Source of the DNA: Bacteroidota bacterium
GTDB lineage: Bacteria; Bacteroidota; Bacteroidia; Flavobacteriales; Flavobacteriaceae
Length of the DNA: 18,332 bases
Direction: 5' to 3'
NCBI GenBank assembly: GCA_021793535.1
Contig: JAJYSO010000006.1
Span: 1 to 18,332, forward strand
Position numbers and translations under genes: made by a program. The notes beneath the pieces were generated by a model that made no database searches, had not been told where the DNA came from, and saw nothing but the letters and a program-made list of their open reading frames with translations. Position 1 is the first letter of the stretch. Each line of letters begins with the position of its first letter. Positions 1 to 6,903 of the stretch are shown here, piece by piece.

Positions 1-1
1 T

Positions 2-1000
2 ATTTTATTAGGTAAGGACGAATCAGATTATTTAATTAGCCCAGCAGTCGCTAAAATTCGTTGGTTACTTAAAGATGCCAATAACAACGATAAGGATTAT
101 GAGATTTTTGGCTGCCCGATGATCTTGGCAGTTGATAAAGTTTATGCCAAGATTCGTAATTTAAAATATCGCTATATCAAGGATGGAACACTTTTCCCCG
201 AGGAAGTGACCCAGTATGAACCTTATTCTATTCGAGAGGCTTTAAACAATTGTATCGCCCATCAAGATTATACAAAGCACGGGAGAATAAATGTAGTGGA
301 GAAAGAAGATGAACTCATTTTTACCAATTTAGGAGCATTTATTCCCGGAAGTGTCGAAAGAGCTGTTGAAGAAGATGCGCCACCGGAACAATATAGAAAC
401 CCTTTTTTGGCAATGGCCATGTTCAATTTAAAAATGGTGGATACTGCCGGAGGAGGAATTAGAAAGATGTTTAATTATCAACGAGAACGTTATTTTCCAA
501 TGCCGGATTATGATTTATCGAATAGCAGAGTTAAAGTTACTCTTTCAGGTAAAATTATTGATATGGATTATGCTCGCCTTCTGGCCAGCAACAAGACTTT
601 GAGTTTAAGAGAAATTATCTTATTGGATAAAGTCCAGAAAGGCAAAGAAATCACTTCGGTAGAAGCCACTGGTTTGAAAAAGAAAGGACTTATTGAAGGA
701 AGAAAGCCAAACTATTATATCAGCCTGAAAGTGGCTCAGAGCACCGGACAAAAAGCGGTTTACACAAAGACCAAAGGTTTTGATAAGGAATATTATTTGG
801 ACTTAATTCTGAAAGCCATCAAACAACATAAAAGCCTAACCCGGAAAGATGTAGATGAATTATTATGGGAGAAATTGCCTAACTGGATGAGTGAGAATCA
901 GAAGAGGAACAAAGTTGGAAATTTGTTATCGGAGTTAAGAATGGATAATAAAATTGAAAATATAGGAACCACCCGTAAATCGAATTGGATTCTTAAATAA
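2..1000 (+). CDS. RecG-like ATP-binding transcriptional regulator, 3' part (5' end outside window)
   Basis: The reading frame is open from the first bases of the window to the stop at 998-1000, so about 332 C-terminal residues are visible and the ATG at 119 is internal. The segment REALNNCIAHQDYTKHG, then FTNLGAFIPGSVE and later GGGIRKMF, matches the GHKL-like ATP-binding region (HATPase_c_4) of proteins annotated as RecG-related ATP-binding regulators. These normally carry an N-terminal AlbA_2/Schlafen-type DNA-binding domain, which would lie upstream of the window. The last ~75 residues (KEYYLDLILKAIKQHKSLTRKDVDELL onward, ending KSNWILK) look like a winged helix. Genes of this family are often embedded in type I restriction-modification operons, and an hsdR relic lies 204 bp downstream, so a role as regulator or accessory gene of a restriction locus is likely. 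The family call is good; the specific function is inference. Confidence 0.75.
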   Translation: MLLGKDESDYLISPAVAKIRWLLKDANNNDKDYEIFGCPMILAVDKVYAKIRNLKYRYIKDGTLFPEEVTQYEPYSIREALNNCIAHQDYTKHGRINVVEKEDELIFTNLGAFIPGSVERAVEEDAPPEQYRNPFLAMAMFNLKMVDTAGGGIRKMFNYQRERYFPMPDYDLSNSRVKVTLSGKIIDMDYARLLASNKTLSLREIILLDKVQKGKEITSVEATGLKKKGLIEGRKPNYYISLKVAQSTGQKAVYTKTKGFDKEYYLDLILKAIKQHKSLTRKDVDELLWEKLPNWMSENQKRNKVGNLLSELRMDNKIENIGTTRKSNWILK

Positions 1001-1010
1001 GGAGGATAAT

Positions 1011-1074
1011 AGTACTCTTAAATAATTAATTGGATAACTATTTAAGTGTTCATTTAAGAGTACTTTTAAGAGTA
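1011..1074. repeat. 13-bp inverted repeat with a tandem half-site, after the RecG-like gene
   Basis: AGTACTCTTAAAT at 1011-1023 is the exact reverse complement of ATTTAAGAGTACT at 1052-1064. The core TTTAAGAGTA is repeated directly at 1065-1074, 12 bp after its first copy, and a degenerate copy (TATTTAAGTGT) lies between the arms. The block starts 11 bp after the stop codon of the RecG-like gene. It could be an operator array for that DNA-binding protein, a weak AT-rich hairpin, or a decayed mobile-element end. There is no T-run of the kind expected for an intrinsic terminator. Confidence 0.6.
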
Positions 1075-1203
1075 TATGTGTGTATCTATCTGATTTTGAT
1101 GATATTAAGTAGGAGATTGTTTTTCTAATTAAATAATATTTACTTATAAAAATGAATACTTGCGAAAGAAGAATTGATAATTAAACATTAATAATTGATA
1201 AAC

Positions 1204-1353
1204 GTGAAAAGCACCAACTTCCAAGAAGACTACAGTTCCCAAATTCCCGCTTTGCGGATGTTGATTAATTTGGGCTATCAATATTTATCACAAAAAGAAG
1301 TGATGGAGTTGCGGTATAATAGAATTTCAAATGTGTTGTTAGAGCCCATTTAA
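1204..1353 (+). pseudogene. Relic of hsdR (type I restriction subunit R), N-terminal 49 codons only
   Basis: A GTG at 1204 opens a 49-codon frame with a stop at 1351. The translation contains STNFQEDYSSQIPALRML, INLGYQYLSQKEVMELR and SNVLLEPI, which is the characteristic extreme N-terminus of type I restriction endonuclease R subunits (the YSSQIPAL...LINLGY motif precedes the nuclease domain). Functional HsdR proteins are around 1000 residues, so the nuclease and helicase domains are missing. The frame breaks into a poly-A run directly after codon 49, and nothing HsdR-like follows before ssrA. The upstream in-frame stop at 1192-1194 leaves GTG 1204 (or TTG 1195) as the start. Together with the RecG-like gene upstream this marks the edge of a broken type I restriction locus. 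The relic is probably non-functional. Confidence 0.75.
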
Positions 1354-1371
1354 AAAAAAAGTTGGCAAAGT

Positions 1372-1428
1372 GTGTCGTCCTGAAAAAACGTTACCTTTTT
1401 AGTGTAAAGCTATTCCAGGACAAGACAC
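1372..1428. repeat. Interrupted inverted repeat, IS-end-like
   Basis: GTGTCGTCCTG at 1372-1382 is matched by CAGGAC-AA-GACAC at 1416-1428. This gives 11 paired bases with a two-base bulge, around a 33-base centre. The left arm continues into AAAAAACGTTACC, which resembles the terminal sequences of flavobacterial insertion sequences as I remember them; that resemblance could not be checked. A second, overlapping pair (TTACCTT at 1391-1397 and AAGGTAA at 1435-1441) crosses the first. The repeat begins 18 bp after the point where the hsdR relic ends, so it may be the scar of the event that removed the rest of hsdR. Confidence 0.5.
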
Positions 1429-1481
1429 GGTAAGAAGGTAAGATGTTTTTGTGTTTTGAGTAATGTAGAACACAAAATAAA

Positions 1482-1520
1482 AAAAGGAAAAGAAAACCAT
1501 CAAGATCTTCTTTTCCTTTT
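1482..1520 (-). terminator. Intrinsic terminator, probably for ssrA
   Basis: A perfect 13-bp inverted repeat pairs 1482-1494 with 1508-1520 (arms AAAAGGAAAAGAA and TTCTTTTCCTTTT) around a 13-base loop. On the minus strand the hairpin is followed by a T-rich tract (TTTATTTTGTG after the arm's own T's), which fits termination of the minus-strand ssrA transcript that ends at 1650. The stem is AT-rich, and the + strand side is also T-rich, so it may work in both directions. A weaker hairpin (1535-1576, TTGAAAT/ATTTCAA with a bulge) lies between ssrA and this site. Confidence 0.6.
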
Positions 1521-1649
1521 AATTTAAATCATCATTGAAATAGCTTAAAAAAGCACTGAGATTTATAGCATTTCAAATAATATCATTCGACTGAAATCAG
1601 CTAATTTATTGTATATTTAGTGTAACTAATTGATAATCAACTGATATAG

Positions 1650-2048
1650 TGGAGTCGGAGGGACTCGAACCCTCGTCCAAACAAGCAACTCAACAGCTTT
1701 CTACACGTTTAGTTTTCACTTGTTTTTCGTCTTAAGGCCGGTAGAAAACGACCCACCCAAAGCTTATCCTCGATTAACGTTTCATTCAGGTATCAAGGCC
1801 CTACCAGAACTATATTTACTTTTACGGTGCCCCTGACTCAGATGCCGTAAATCAAGGCTTCTGAGGGACATCTTGGTCTCCAACCTTGTTGGAGATTAAG
1901 CTAATCGTACTAAGCTTCCGATTAAGCAGCCAAGGCGTAGTTATTTTCGCCGTTTAAAAAAGATGAAATAAGAGTTTAACGAGATATATTCCATCGCTCG
2001 ACGTGCTTACTATTCAGTTCGACCTGCTGTCAAAACCAAGTCGACCCC
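1650..2048 (-). ncRNA. ssrA: tmRNA (transfer-messenger RNA)
   Basis: Read on the minus strand, the gene begins GGGGTCGACTTGGTTTTGAC at 2048 and ends ...GACGAGGGTTCGAGTCCCTC then CGACTCCA at 1650. The 5' GGGGUCG pairs with the 3' CGACUCC as a 7-bp acceptor stem (one G-U). The T-arm is GAGGG-TTCGAGT-CCCTC and the discriminator base is A. The terminal CCA is not encoded (the genome continues CTA), so it must be added after transcription. The resume frame encodes GENNYALAA, a tag typical of Bacteroidota. At about 399 nt the length is normal. tmRNA rescues stalled ribosomes and tags the nascent chain for proteolysis. Its 3' end points at the restriction-island remnant, and ssrA 3' ends are well-known integration sites. 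The 5' and 3' ends are inferred from pairing. Confidence 0.95.
1922..1951 (-). other. tmRNA tag-peptide reading frame (GENNYALAA, stop TAA)
   Basis: Inside ssrA, codons GGC GAA AAT AAC TAC GCC TTG GCT GCT run from 1951 down to 1925, followed by TAA at 1924-1922. With the alanine carried by the charged tmRNA the appended tag would be A-GENNYALAA. The C-terminal ALAA is the usual signal for ClpXP-type proteolysis. The GGC resume codon is inferred from the tag family. Confidence 0.9.
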
Positions 2049-2099
2049 TAAGTAATTTTTCAATGAACAAAACCCGCTCAGATCATATGGGTAAACGGG

Positions 2100-2130
2100 T
2101 TGGTAAAGATACAATAAAATATTACATTTG
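2100..2130 (+). promoter_or_regulatory. Bacteroidota-type promoter for the saccharopine dehydrogenase-like gene
   Basis: TTG at 2100-2102 and TACATTTG at 2123-2130 are separated by 20 bp, matching the flavobacterial consensus TTG-N17-23-TAnnTTTG. The -7 element ends 39 bp before the ATG at 2170, giving a leader of about 33 nt. The -33 part lies at the edge of a small hairpin (AACCCG 2071-2076 with CGGGTT 2096-2101) in the region shared with the divergent ssrA gene. Confidence 0.65.
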
Positions 2131-2169
2131 TAACCCTTCCTTAAAAATAACCTAAAAACACAGATATAT

Positions 2170-3378
2170 ATGAAGATAGGCCTAATCAAAGAACGTAAGA
2201 CACCCCCTGATAGAAGAGTTGTTTTTTCCCCTGAAGAGTTAGAAAATATAAAGAAATTGTACCCTGAGCTTGATGTGGTGGTGGAGCCATCAGATATTCG
2301 TATTTTTCCCGACTCCGCATATCGAAAAAAAGGATTTATAGTGTCTTCTGATTTAGCGGATTGCGATGTCTTATTAGGGGTTAAAGAAGTTCCTATTGAG
2401 GCCTTAATTCCAAATAAAAAATATTTTTTCTTCTCACATACTCTTAAAGAACAACCGTATAATAGGAATTTATTGGCGGCAATCCTCGCAAAAAATATTA
2501 CCCTTTACGATCATGAGACCATTGTCGATGAACAAGGGATGCGGTTGATTGGTTTCGGTCGATATGCTGGTATTGTGGGAACCTTTAACGGGTTTAGAGC
2601 GCTCGGTATTCGGGATGAGTTGTACACCTTAGACAAGGTTGAGCATCTGGCAGATTACGATGCCGTTAAAAAGGAGTTACAAAAAGTGAAACTTCCCAAT
2701 ACATTGAAAGTTTTGTTGACCGGGACGGGAAAAGTGGCACATGGAGCACTTGAAATTATTCATGAGCTCGGCATTAAGGAGGTGGAAGTGAACGATTACC
2801 TTCAAAAGGAATTTAAAGAGCCGGTTTTTTGTAGGATTGATGTCTTGGATTACAATAAACGCAAGGATGGTTCGGTTATCGATAATCAAGATTTTTATGA
2901 TCATCCGGAAGCATACCAATCCGACTTTTTTCGTTTTGCACGGGTTACTGATTTTTTTATTGCCGGACATTTTTATGGAGAACACGCTCCTTATCTTTTT
3001 ACTCGGGAGGATGCAAAAAAAACTGATTTCAAAATTAACATGATTGCTGATATTAGTTGCGACATTGATGGCCCTGTGGCTTCTACTATTCGACCTTCGA
3101 CCATTGCGGAGCCTTTTTATGCTTATGACCCCCAAACGGAAAAAGAGCTAAAGTTTGGTGCCAAAGGGACGATCGGGGTCATGGCAGTAGACAATTTGCC
3201 CTGTGAGCTTCCAAAAGACGCCAGTGAGGGATTTGGAAAAATGTTCAAAGAGCATGTTATTCCGGCTCTTTTTAACGGGGATCAACGAGGAATTTTGAGC
3301 AGGGCTAAGATGACCGAAAACGGACAACTTACCCCACGCTTTGCCTACCTCAAAGACTATGTTGGAGCGAAAGCTTGA
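2170..3378 (+). CDS. Saccharopine dehydrogenase (NAD+, lysine-forming)-like oxidoreductase, LYS1/alanine dehydrogenase family
   Basis: The 402-residue product opens with MKIGLIKERKTPPDRRVVFS, the usual start of the alanine dehydrogenase/transhydrogenase N-domain. The stretch GVKEVP (69-74), FFFSHTLKEQ (87-96) and GFGRYAG (128-134) lines up with yeast LYS1, placing Lys72 and His90 at the positions of its catalytic lysine and histidine. A Rossmann dinucleotide motif GTGKVAHG is at 185-192. LYS1 oxidises saccharopine to lysine and 2-oxoglutarate using NAD+. Most bacteria make lysine from diaminopimelate, so the substrate here is uncertain; a lysine-degradation or other imine-reductase role is possible. 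Such proteins in Bacteroidota are usually labelled only as NAD(P)-dependent oxidoreductase or alanine dehydrogenase. The next gene, sulP, starts 72 bp after the stop. The protein appears complete and cytoplasmic. Confidence 0.8.
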   Translation: MKIGLIKERKTPPDRRVVFSPEELENIKKLYPELDVVVEPSDIRIFPDSAYRKKGFIVSSDLADCDVLLGVKEVPIEALIPNKKYFFFSHTLKEQPYNRNLLAAILAKNITLYDHETIVDEQGMRLIGFGRYAGIVGTFNGFRALGIRDELYTLDKVEHLADYDAVKKELQKVKLPNTLKVLLTGTGKVAHGALEIIHELGIKEVEVNDYLQKEFKEPVFCRIDVLDYNKRKDGSVIDNQDFYDHPEAYQSDFFRFARVTDFFIAGHFYGEHAPYLFTREDAKKTDFKINMIADISCDIDGPVASTIRPSTIAEPFYAYDPQTEKELKFGAKGTIGVMAVDNLPCELPKDASEGFGKMFKEHVIPALFNGDQRGILSRAKMTENGQLTPRFAYLKDYVGAKA

Positions 3379-3410
3379 CTTTCACCAATTCCTTTAGTAG
3401 GCTATAGTTC

Positions 3411-3438
3411 ATAAGGGCAAGCGCTTATCCCCTTTTTT
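3411..3438 (+). terminator. Weak intrinsic terminator candidate between the dehydrogenase gene and sulP
   Basis: AAGGG at 3413-3417 can pair with CCCTT at 3430-3434 around a GC-containing loop with the palindrome AAGCGCTT, followed by a run of six T. An alternative fold pairs ATAAG with CTTAT. The stem is only 5 bp, so termination may be partial and sulP could be reached by read-through. Confidence 0.35.
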
Positions 3439-3450
3439 AAGAATGGAAAA

Positions 3451-5130
3451 ATGAAAGATATCTTCAAACCCAAAATTTTGGATTCTTTATCCACCTACTC
3501 ATGGAAGGGTTTAAAAGAAGATGTTATCGCTGGTCTTATTCTTGGAATTGTTGCTCTTCCTTTGGCAATCGCCTTTGCCATTGCCAGCGGAGTGAGTCCA
3601 GAACAAGGTTTGGTTACGGCTATTATAGCAGGATTTTTGATCTCGGCATTGGGAGGCAGTAGGGTGCAGATTGGAGGGCCAACAGGAGCTTTTATCGTCA
3701 TTGTATACGGTATTGTACAGGAGTTTGGGATCAGTGGCTTAATCATCGCCACCTTTATCGCAGGAATTATCCTTATCATTATGGGGCTTTCGAGATTGGG
3801 GAATCTGATTAAGTTCATCCCTCACTCCCTCATTATTGGTTTTACCAGTGGTATTGCCGTCATTATTTTCTCTTCTCAAATAAAAGACTTATTGGGCCTA
3901 GAGATGGGGGAGGTTCCTGTGGATTTTCTTGAGAAATGGAAAACCTATTTCTTGCACTTTGATCGGGTTAACTTTATGGCAATTGCTGTTGCCCTGTTTT
4001 CCATAATGGTCATCTTGACCTTCCCCTTGATTTCTAAAAAGGTTCCGGGTTCTCTAATTGCTATTGTACTTTCTACATTGGCCGTTCAGCTTTTAGGGTT
4101 GCCAGTAGAAACCATTGGGAGTAGGTTTGGGACCATTAGTGCAGCTCTTCCTGCGCCTAATTTCCCAGCAGTAAATTTTGGCACTTTTAAAGCGCTTTTA
4201 GGCCCTGCACTGACCATTGCCATGCTCGGGGCTATCGAGTCCTTATTGTCTGCTGCAGTAGCCGATGGGATGACCGGAGGAAACCACCGATCCAATACGG
4301 AACTCATCGGTCAAGGTATAGCCAATATGGGATCTGCTGTTTTTGGAGGGATACCGGCAACAGGCGCTATTGCCAGAACAGCGACCAATGTGAGAAATGG
4401 TGGAAAAACCCCAATTGCGGGAATTGTCCACGCGTTGGTATTATTGCTCATTCTTATTTTTTTGGGCACTTGGGCAGCATGGATTCCGCTTTCCTGTTTG
4501 GCGGCTGTCTTAGTAGTTATTTCCATCAATATGAGTGAGTATTTGAGCTTTTGGACAATTCTGAAAGGGCCCAGAGGGGATGTGGCTGTTCTGCTGGTTA
4601 CTTTTCTATTGACGGTTTTTGTGGATTTGACCGTGGCTATTCCGGTAGGAATTATATTGGCGTCTTTTTCTTTTATTCAAAAGATGATCGCCAGTAGTCA
4701 TATCCGCTTTTTTGAAACCCATGAGAAGGAATCTGATTATAAGGATGAATTGCTGAATCGAAATTTTACCATTCCACAAGGCGTGACAACTTTTGAAATT
4801 ATCGGCCCGCTCTTTTTTGGAGCTACCTATAAGGTTAGAGAAGCAATGCGCACGATAGAAAAAAGACCGGAGGTGCTAATTGTTCGAATGCACAGGGTAG
4901 AGGTGATCGACGCCTCTGGAATACACAGTTTTCAACAGATGGTAAAGGATTTTGAGAAAAAAGGAACAAAAATATTGATCAGTGAACTGTATAATCCCGA
5001 AGTGAGTAAGCAGTTGTTATTATCTGACATCTTGCCCATGGTGGGGAAGGAAAATATCTATCATACTTATGCAGATGCCTTGCGAAGGGCAGATGAAATT
5101 ATTCGACTCAAGAAGAGGAACCTTGCTTAA
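3451..5130 (+). CDS. SulP family inorganic anion transporter with C-terminal STAS domain
   Basis: This 559-residue protein has the SulP plan: about 400 residues of hydrophobic segments followed by a STAS domain at about 443-554. The N-terminal region shows GLILGIVALPLAIAFAIASG (28-47) and the conserved GGSRVQIGGPTGAF (68-81), the core sulfate-transporter signature. A second conserved stretch, AIESLLSAAVADGMTGGNHR, lies in the middle. The STAS domain contains DASG at 487-490, the loop equivalent to the regulatory serine of anti-sigma antagonists. SulP proteins move sulfate, bicarbonate or other anions, often coupled to Na+ or H+. No carbonic anhydrase or sulfate-assimilation gene is adjacent, so the substrate cannot be assigned. 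The start ATG follows a T-rich tract at 3433-3438. The family is certain from the sequence; the substrate is not. Confidence 0.93.
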   Translation: MKDIFKPKILDSLSTYSWKGLKEDVIAGLILGIVALPLAIAFAIASGVSPEQGLVTAIIAGFLISALGGSRVQIGGPTGAFIVIVYGIVQEFGISGLIIATFIAGIILIIMGLSRLGNLIKFIPHSLIIGFTSGIAVIIFSSQIKDLLGLEMGEVPVDFLEKWKTYFLHFDRVNFMAIAVALFSIMVILTFPLISKKVPGSLIAIVLSTLAVQLLGLPVETIGSRFGTISAALPAPNFPAVNFGTFKALLGPALTIAMLGAIESLLSAAVADGMTGGNHRSNTELIGQGIANMGSAVFGGIPATGAIARTATNVRNGGKTPIAGIVHALVLLLILIFLGTWAAWIPLSCLAAVLVVISINMSEYLSFWTILKGPRGDVAVLLVTFLLTVFVDLTVAIPVGIILASFSFIQKMIASSHIRFFETHEKESDYKDELLNRNFTIPQGVTTFEIIGPLFFGATYKVREAMRTIEKRPEVLIVRMHRVEVIDASGIHSFQQMVKDFEKKGTKILISELYNPEVSKQLLLSDILPMVGKENIYHTYADALRRADEIIRLKKRNLA

Positions 5131-5202
5131 AATGGAAAAAAAGCAAATGGAATACCTACTGGGGTCCAAGAGAAATTGTTACACCACCCATAAAGCTTTT
5201 AT

Positions 5203-6888
5203 ATGATGAGCACTCAGCCCTATTTACAGATGCGTAACCTATTCGTTTTATTTGTTCTAAGTTTTTTATGGAGTGCCTGTCAACCCGGAGGAACCACTGC
5301 TGATGAACACTCCTCCTTTACCATTTATGAGACCTCTATTTCGGCGTTTCATAAGGCGCTGCTGAATGACCAAACTTCTATTGAAGAAGTGGTGCAGTAT
5401 TATGTGGATCGTATAGAGAAATATGATCAAGACACGACTGCCCTTGCTTTACGCAGTGTAATCGGCATAAACCCCCATGCTCTTCAAGAGGCGAAAGAGA
5501 AAGACAAGCAAATGTCTGAAGAGAAACTCCAAAAATTCCCGCTGTATGGTGTGCCCATACTTGTTAAGGATAATATCAATACTGCTGAAATGCCGACAAG
5601 TGGAGGAGCATTAGCCTTTAAGCATAACCAACCCACGCAGGACGCCTTTGTGGTGCGTAAACTCAAAGAGGCCGGAGCGATTATTTTAGGAAAGGCTAAC
5701 CTTTCTGAGTTTGCTTTTGATTATAAAGGAAAGAGTTCTCTGGGAGGGCAAGTCAAAAACGCTTATAATCCAGAAAAGGGACCAGGGGGCTCTTCTAGCG
5801 GTACCGGGACAGCTATTTCTGCCAATTTTGCCATGGTAGGTCTGGGAACCGATACGGGTGGATCTATTCGTATCCCTGCAAGCTTGTCCGGCTTGGTAGG
5901 GCTTCGCCCAACCATGAATTTGATTAGTCAAGCAGGAATCATGCCCCTTTCTCCTTGGCAGGATACGGTAGGACCGATGTGTCGAAAAGCGGAGGATTGC
6001 GCATTGTTGCTTGAAGTGATGACCGGTTTTGATGAGGATCAACGCGGAAACCAGCGCATTGCCTATCAAAAATACATACGTTTGTTTAATAACGAGCAGG
6101 AATATCTGAACATCACTCAAAAACCAGCTCACTATACTACGCTGTTGGACAGTATGGCTTTAAAAGGAATGCGAATCGGAGTGGTGCGGGATCTCTTTGG
6201 AAAAGATAGTATTGCGTTGAATTTTGTCAACCCAACAATAGAGCGCGCTTTGGATAGTATGCGAGTTGCAGGAGCGGTGATCAAGGAAATCCATATTCGC
6301 GATTTGGATGCTATTCTAAAAAACTATAGCTCGATGTCCAGTATTGAATTTAAAAGTAGTCTGGAACAGTATCTCAATTCTTGGTCGGTTTTAGAAGACC
6401 ACCACATATTGGATTACAAAGAATTATTGCAAAGCGGTGGGTATTTATCGGAGAGTAAACAGGGGCTCACTTATAGAGATTCGGTGGATATTCATGATTT
6501 GACTTCAGAACAAGCGCAGCGCTACCAGAAGAATGTAGTGGAGCGTCCCCTGTTTGTGCGCCCGAGATTGATGGAGGCCTTGGATGGAGATTCACACTCG
6601 AAAGAAGGTATAGATGTATTGCTTTACCCGGCAATTATTGGAATGGCTTCGAAACTGGGCGAACAGACCCGGGCTGGTCAAAATAATCGACTGAGTCCTT
6701 TTTCCGGTTTTCCAGCCATCACTTTTCCTGCGGGTATGGTTTTGGATGATCAGGGAGTGGAGTCTCCAATTGGGATTGAGCTTTTGGCGCGGCCTTTTGC
6801 CGAAACGACGTTGCTAAAGATAGCCTATGCTTATGAAGTTTTATTTCACCCGCGAAAACCTCCAAAAATTGCTCATAGGGGGCAGTGA
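5203..6888 (+). CDS. Exported amidase-signature lipoprotein
   Basis: The product (561 residues from the first ATG) begins with a lipoprotein signal: MRNLFVLFVLSFLWSAC from Met10, with lipobox LWSAC and Cys26 as the lipidation site. Met10 (ATG at 5230) would give the more typical short signal and may be the true start. The amidase signature is intact: Lys122 in VKDN, cis-Ser197 in GGSSSG and the nucleophile Ser221 in GTDTGGSIRIP. The family hydrolyses amide bonds, and close relatives include peptide amidase and the GatA subunit. GatA itself is cytoplasmic, so the lipoprotein signal argues for a periplasmic or outer-membrane amidase acting on peptide amides or small amides. The gene lies 72 bp after sulP on the same strand and ends 15 bp before the convergent purE stop. 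No clear promoter was seen. The substrate is unknown. Confidence 0.88.
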   Translation: MMSTQPYLQMRNLFVLFVLSFLWSACQPGGTTADEHSSFTIYETSISAFHKALLNDQTSIEEVVQYYVDRIEKYDQDTTALALRSVIGINPHALQEAKEKDKQMSEEKLQKFPLYGVPILVKDNINTAEMPTSGGALAFKHNQPTQDAFVVRKLKEAGAIILGKANLSEFAFDYKGKSSLGGQVKNAYNPEKGPGGSSSGTGTAISANFAMVGLGTDTGGSIRIPASLSGLVGLRPTMNLISQAGIMPLSPWQDTVGPMCRKAEDCALLLEVMTGFDEDQRGNQRIAYQKYIRLFNNEQEYLNITQKPAHYTTLLDSMALKGMRIGVVRDLFGKDSIALNFVNPTIERALDSMRVAGAVIKEIHIRDLDAILKNYSSMSSIEFKSSLEQYLNSWSVLEDHHILDYKELLQSGGYLSESKQGLTYRDSVDIHDLTSEQAQRYQKNVVERPLFVRPRLMEALDGDSHSKEGIDVLLYPAIIGMASKLGEQTRAGQNNRLSPFSGFPAITFPAGMVLDDQGVESPIGIELLARPFAETTLLKIAYAYEVLFHPRKPPKIAHRGQ

Positions 6889-6903
6889 TTTGGGTAACTC
6901 GGG

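Noticed and set aside
119..1000. ATG 119 as the start of the RecG-like gene
   Set aside because: The same frame is open to base 2 and encodes family-like sequence, so the gene begins outside the window.
2049..2075. Promoter of ssrA
   Set aside because: No TAnnTTTG box with a correctly spaced TTG could be found on the minus strand upstream of 2048; TACTTAGG next to the gene is too far from consensus and too close to the mature end.
2071..2101. AACCCG/CGGGTT hairpin as a terminator
   Set aside because: It lies between divergent ssrA and the dehydrogenase gene where no transcript should end, and has a 19-base loop.
2677..3135. Minus-strand open frame inside the dehydrogenase gene
   Set aside because: It is antisense to a well-supported gene and shows no recognisable motif; the same holds for antisense frames in sulP, the amidase, pyrH, frr and the PLP gene.
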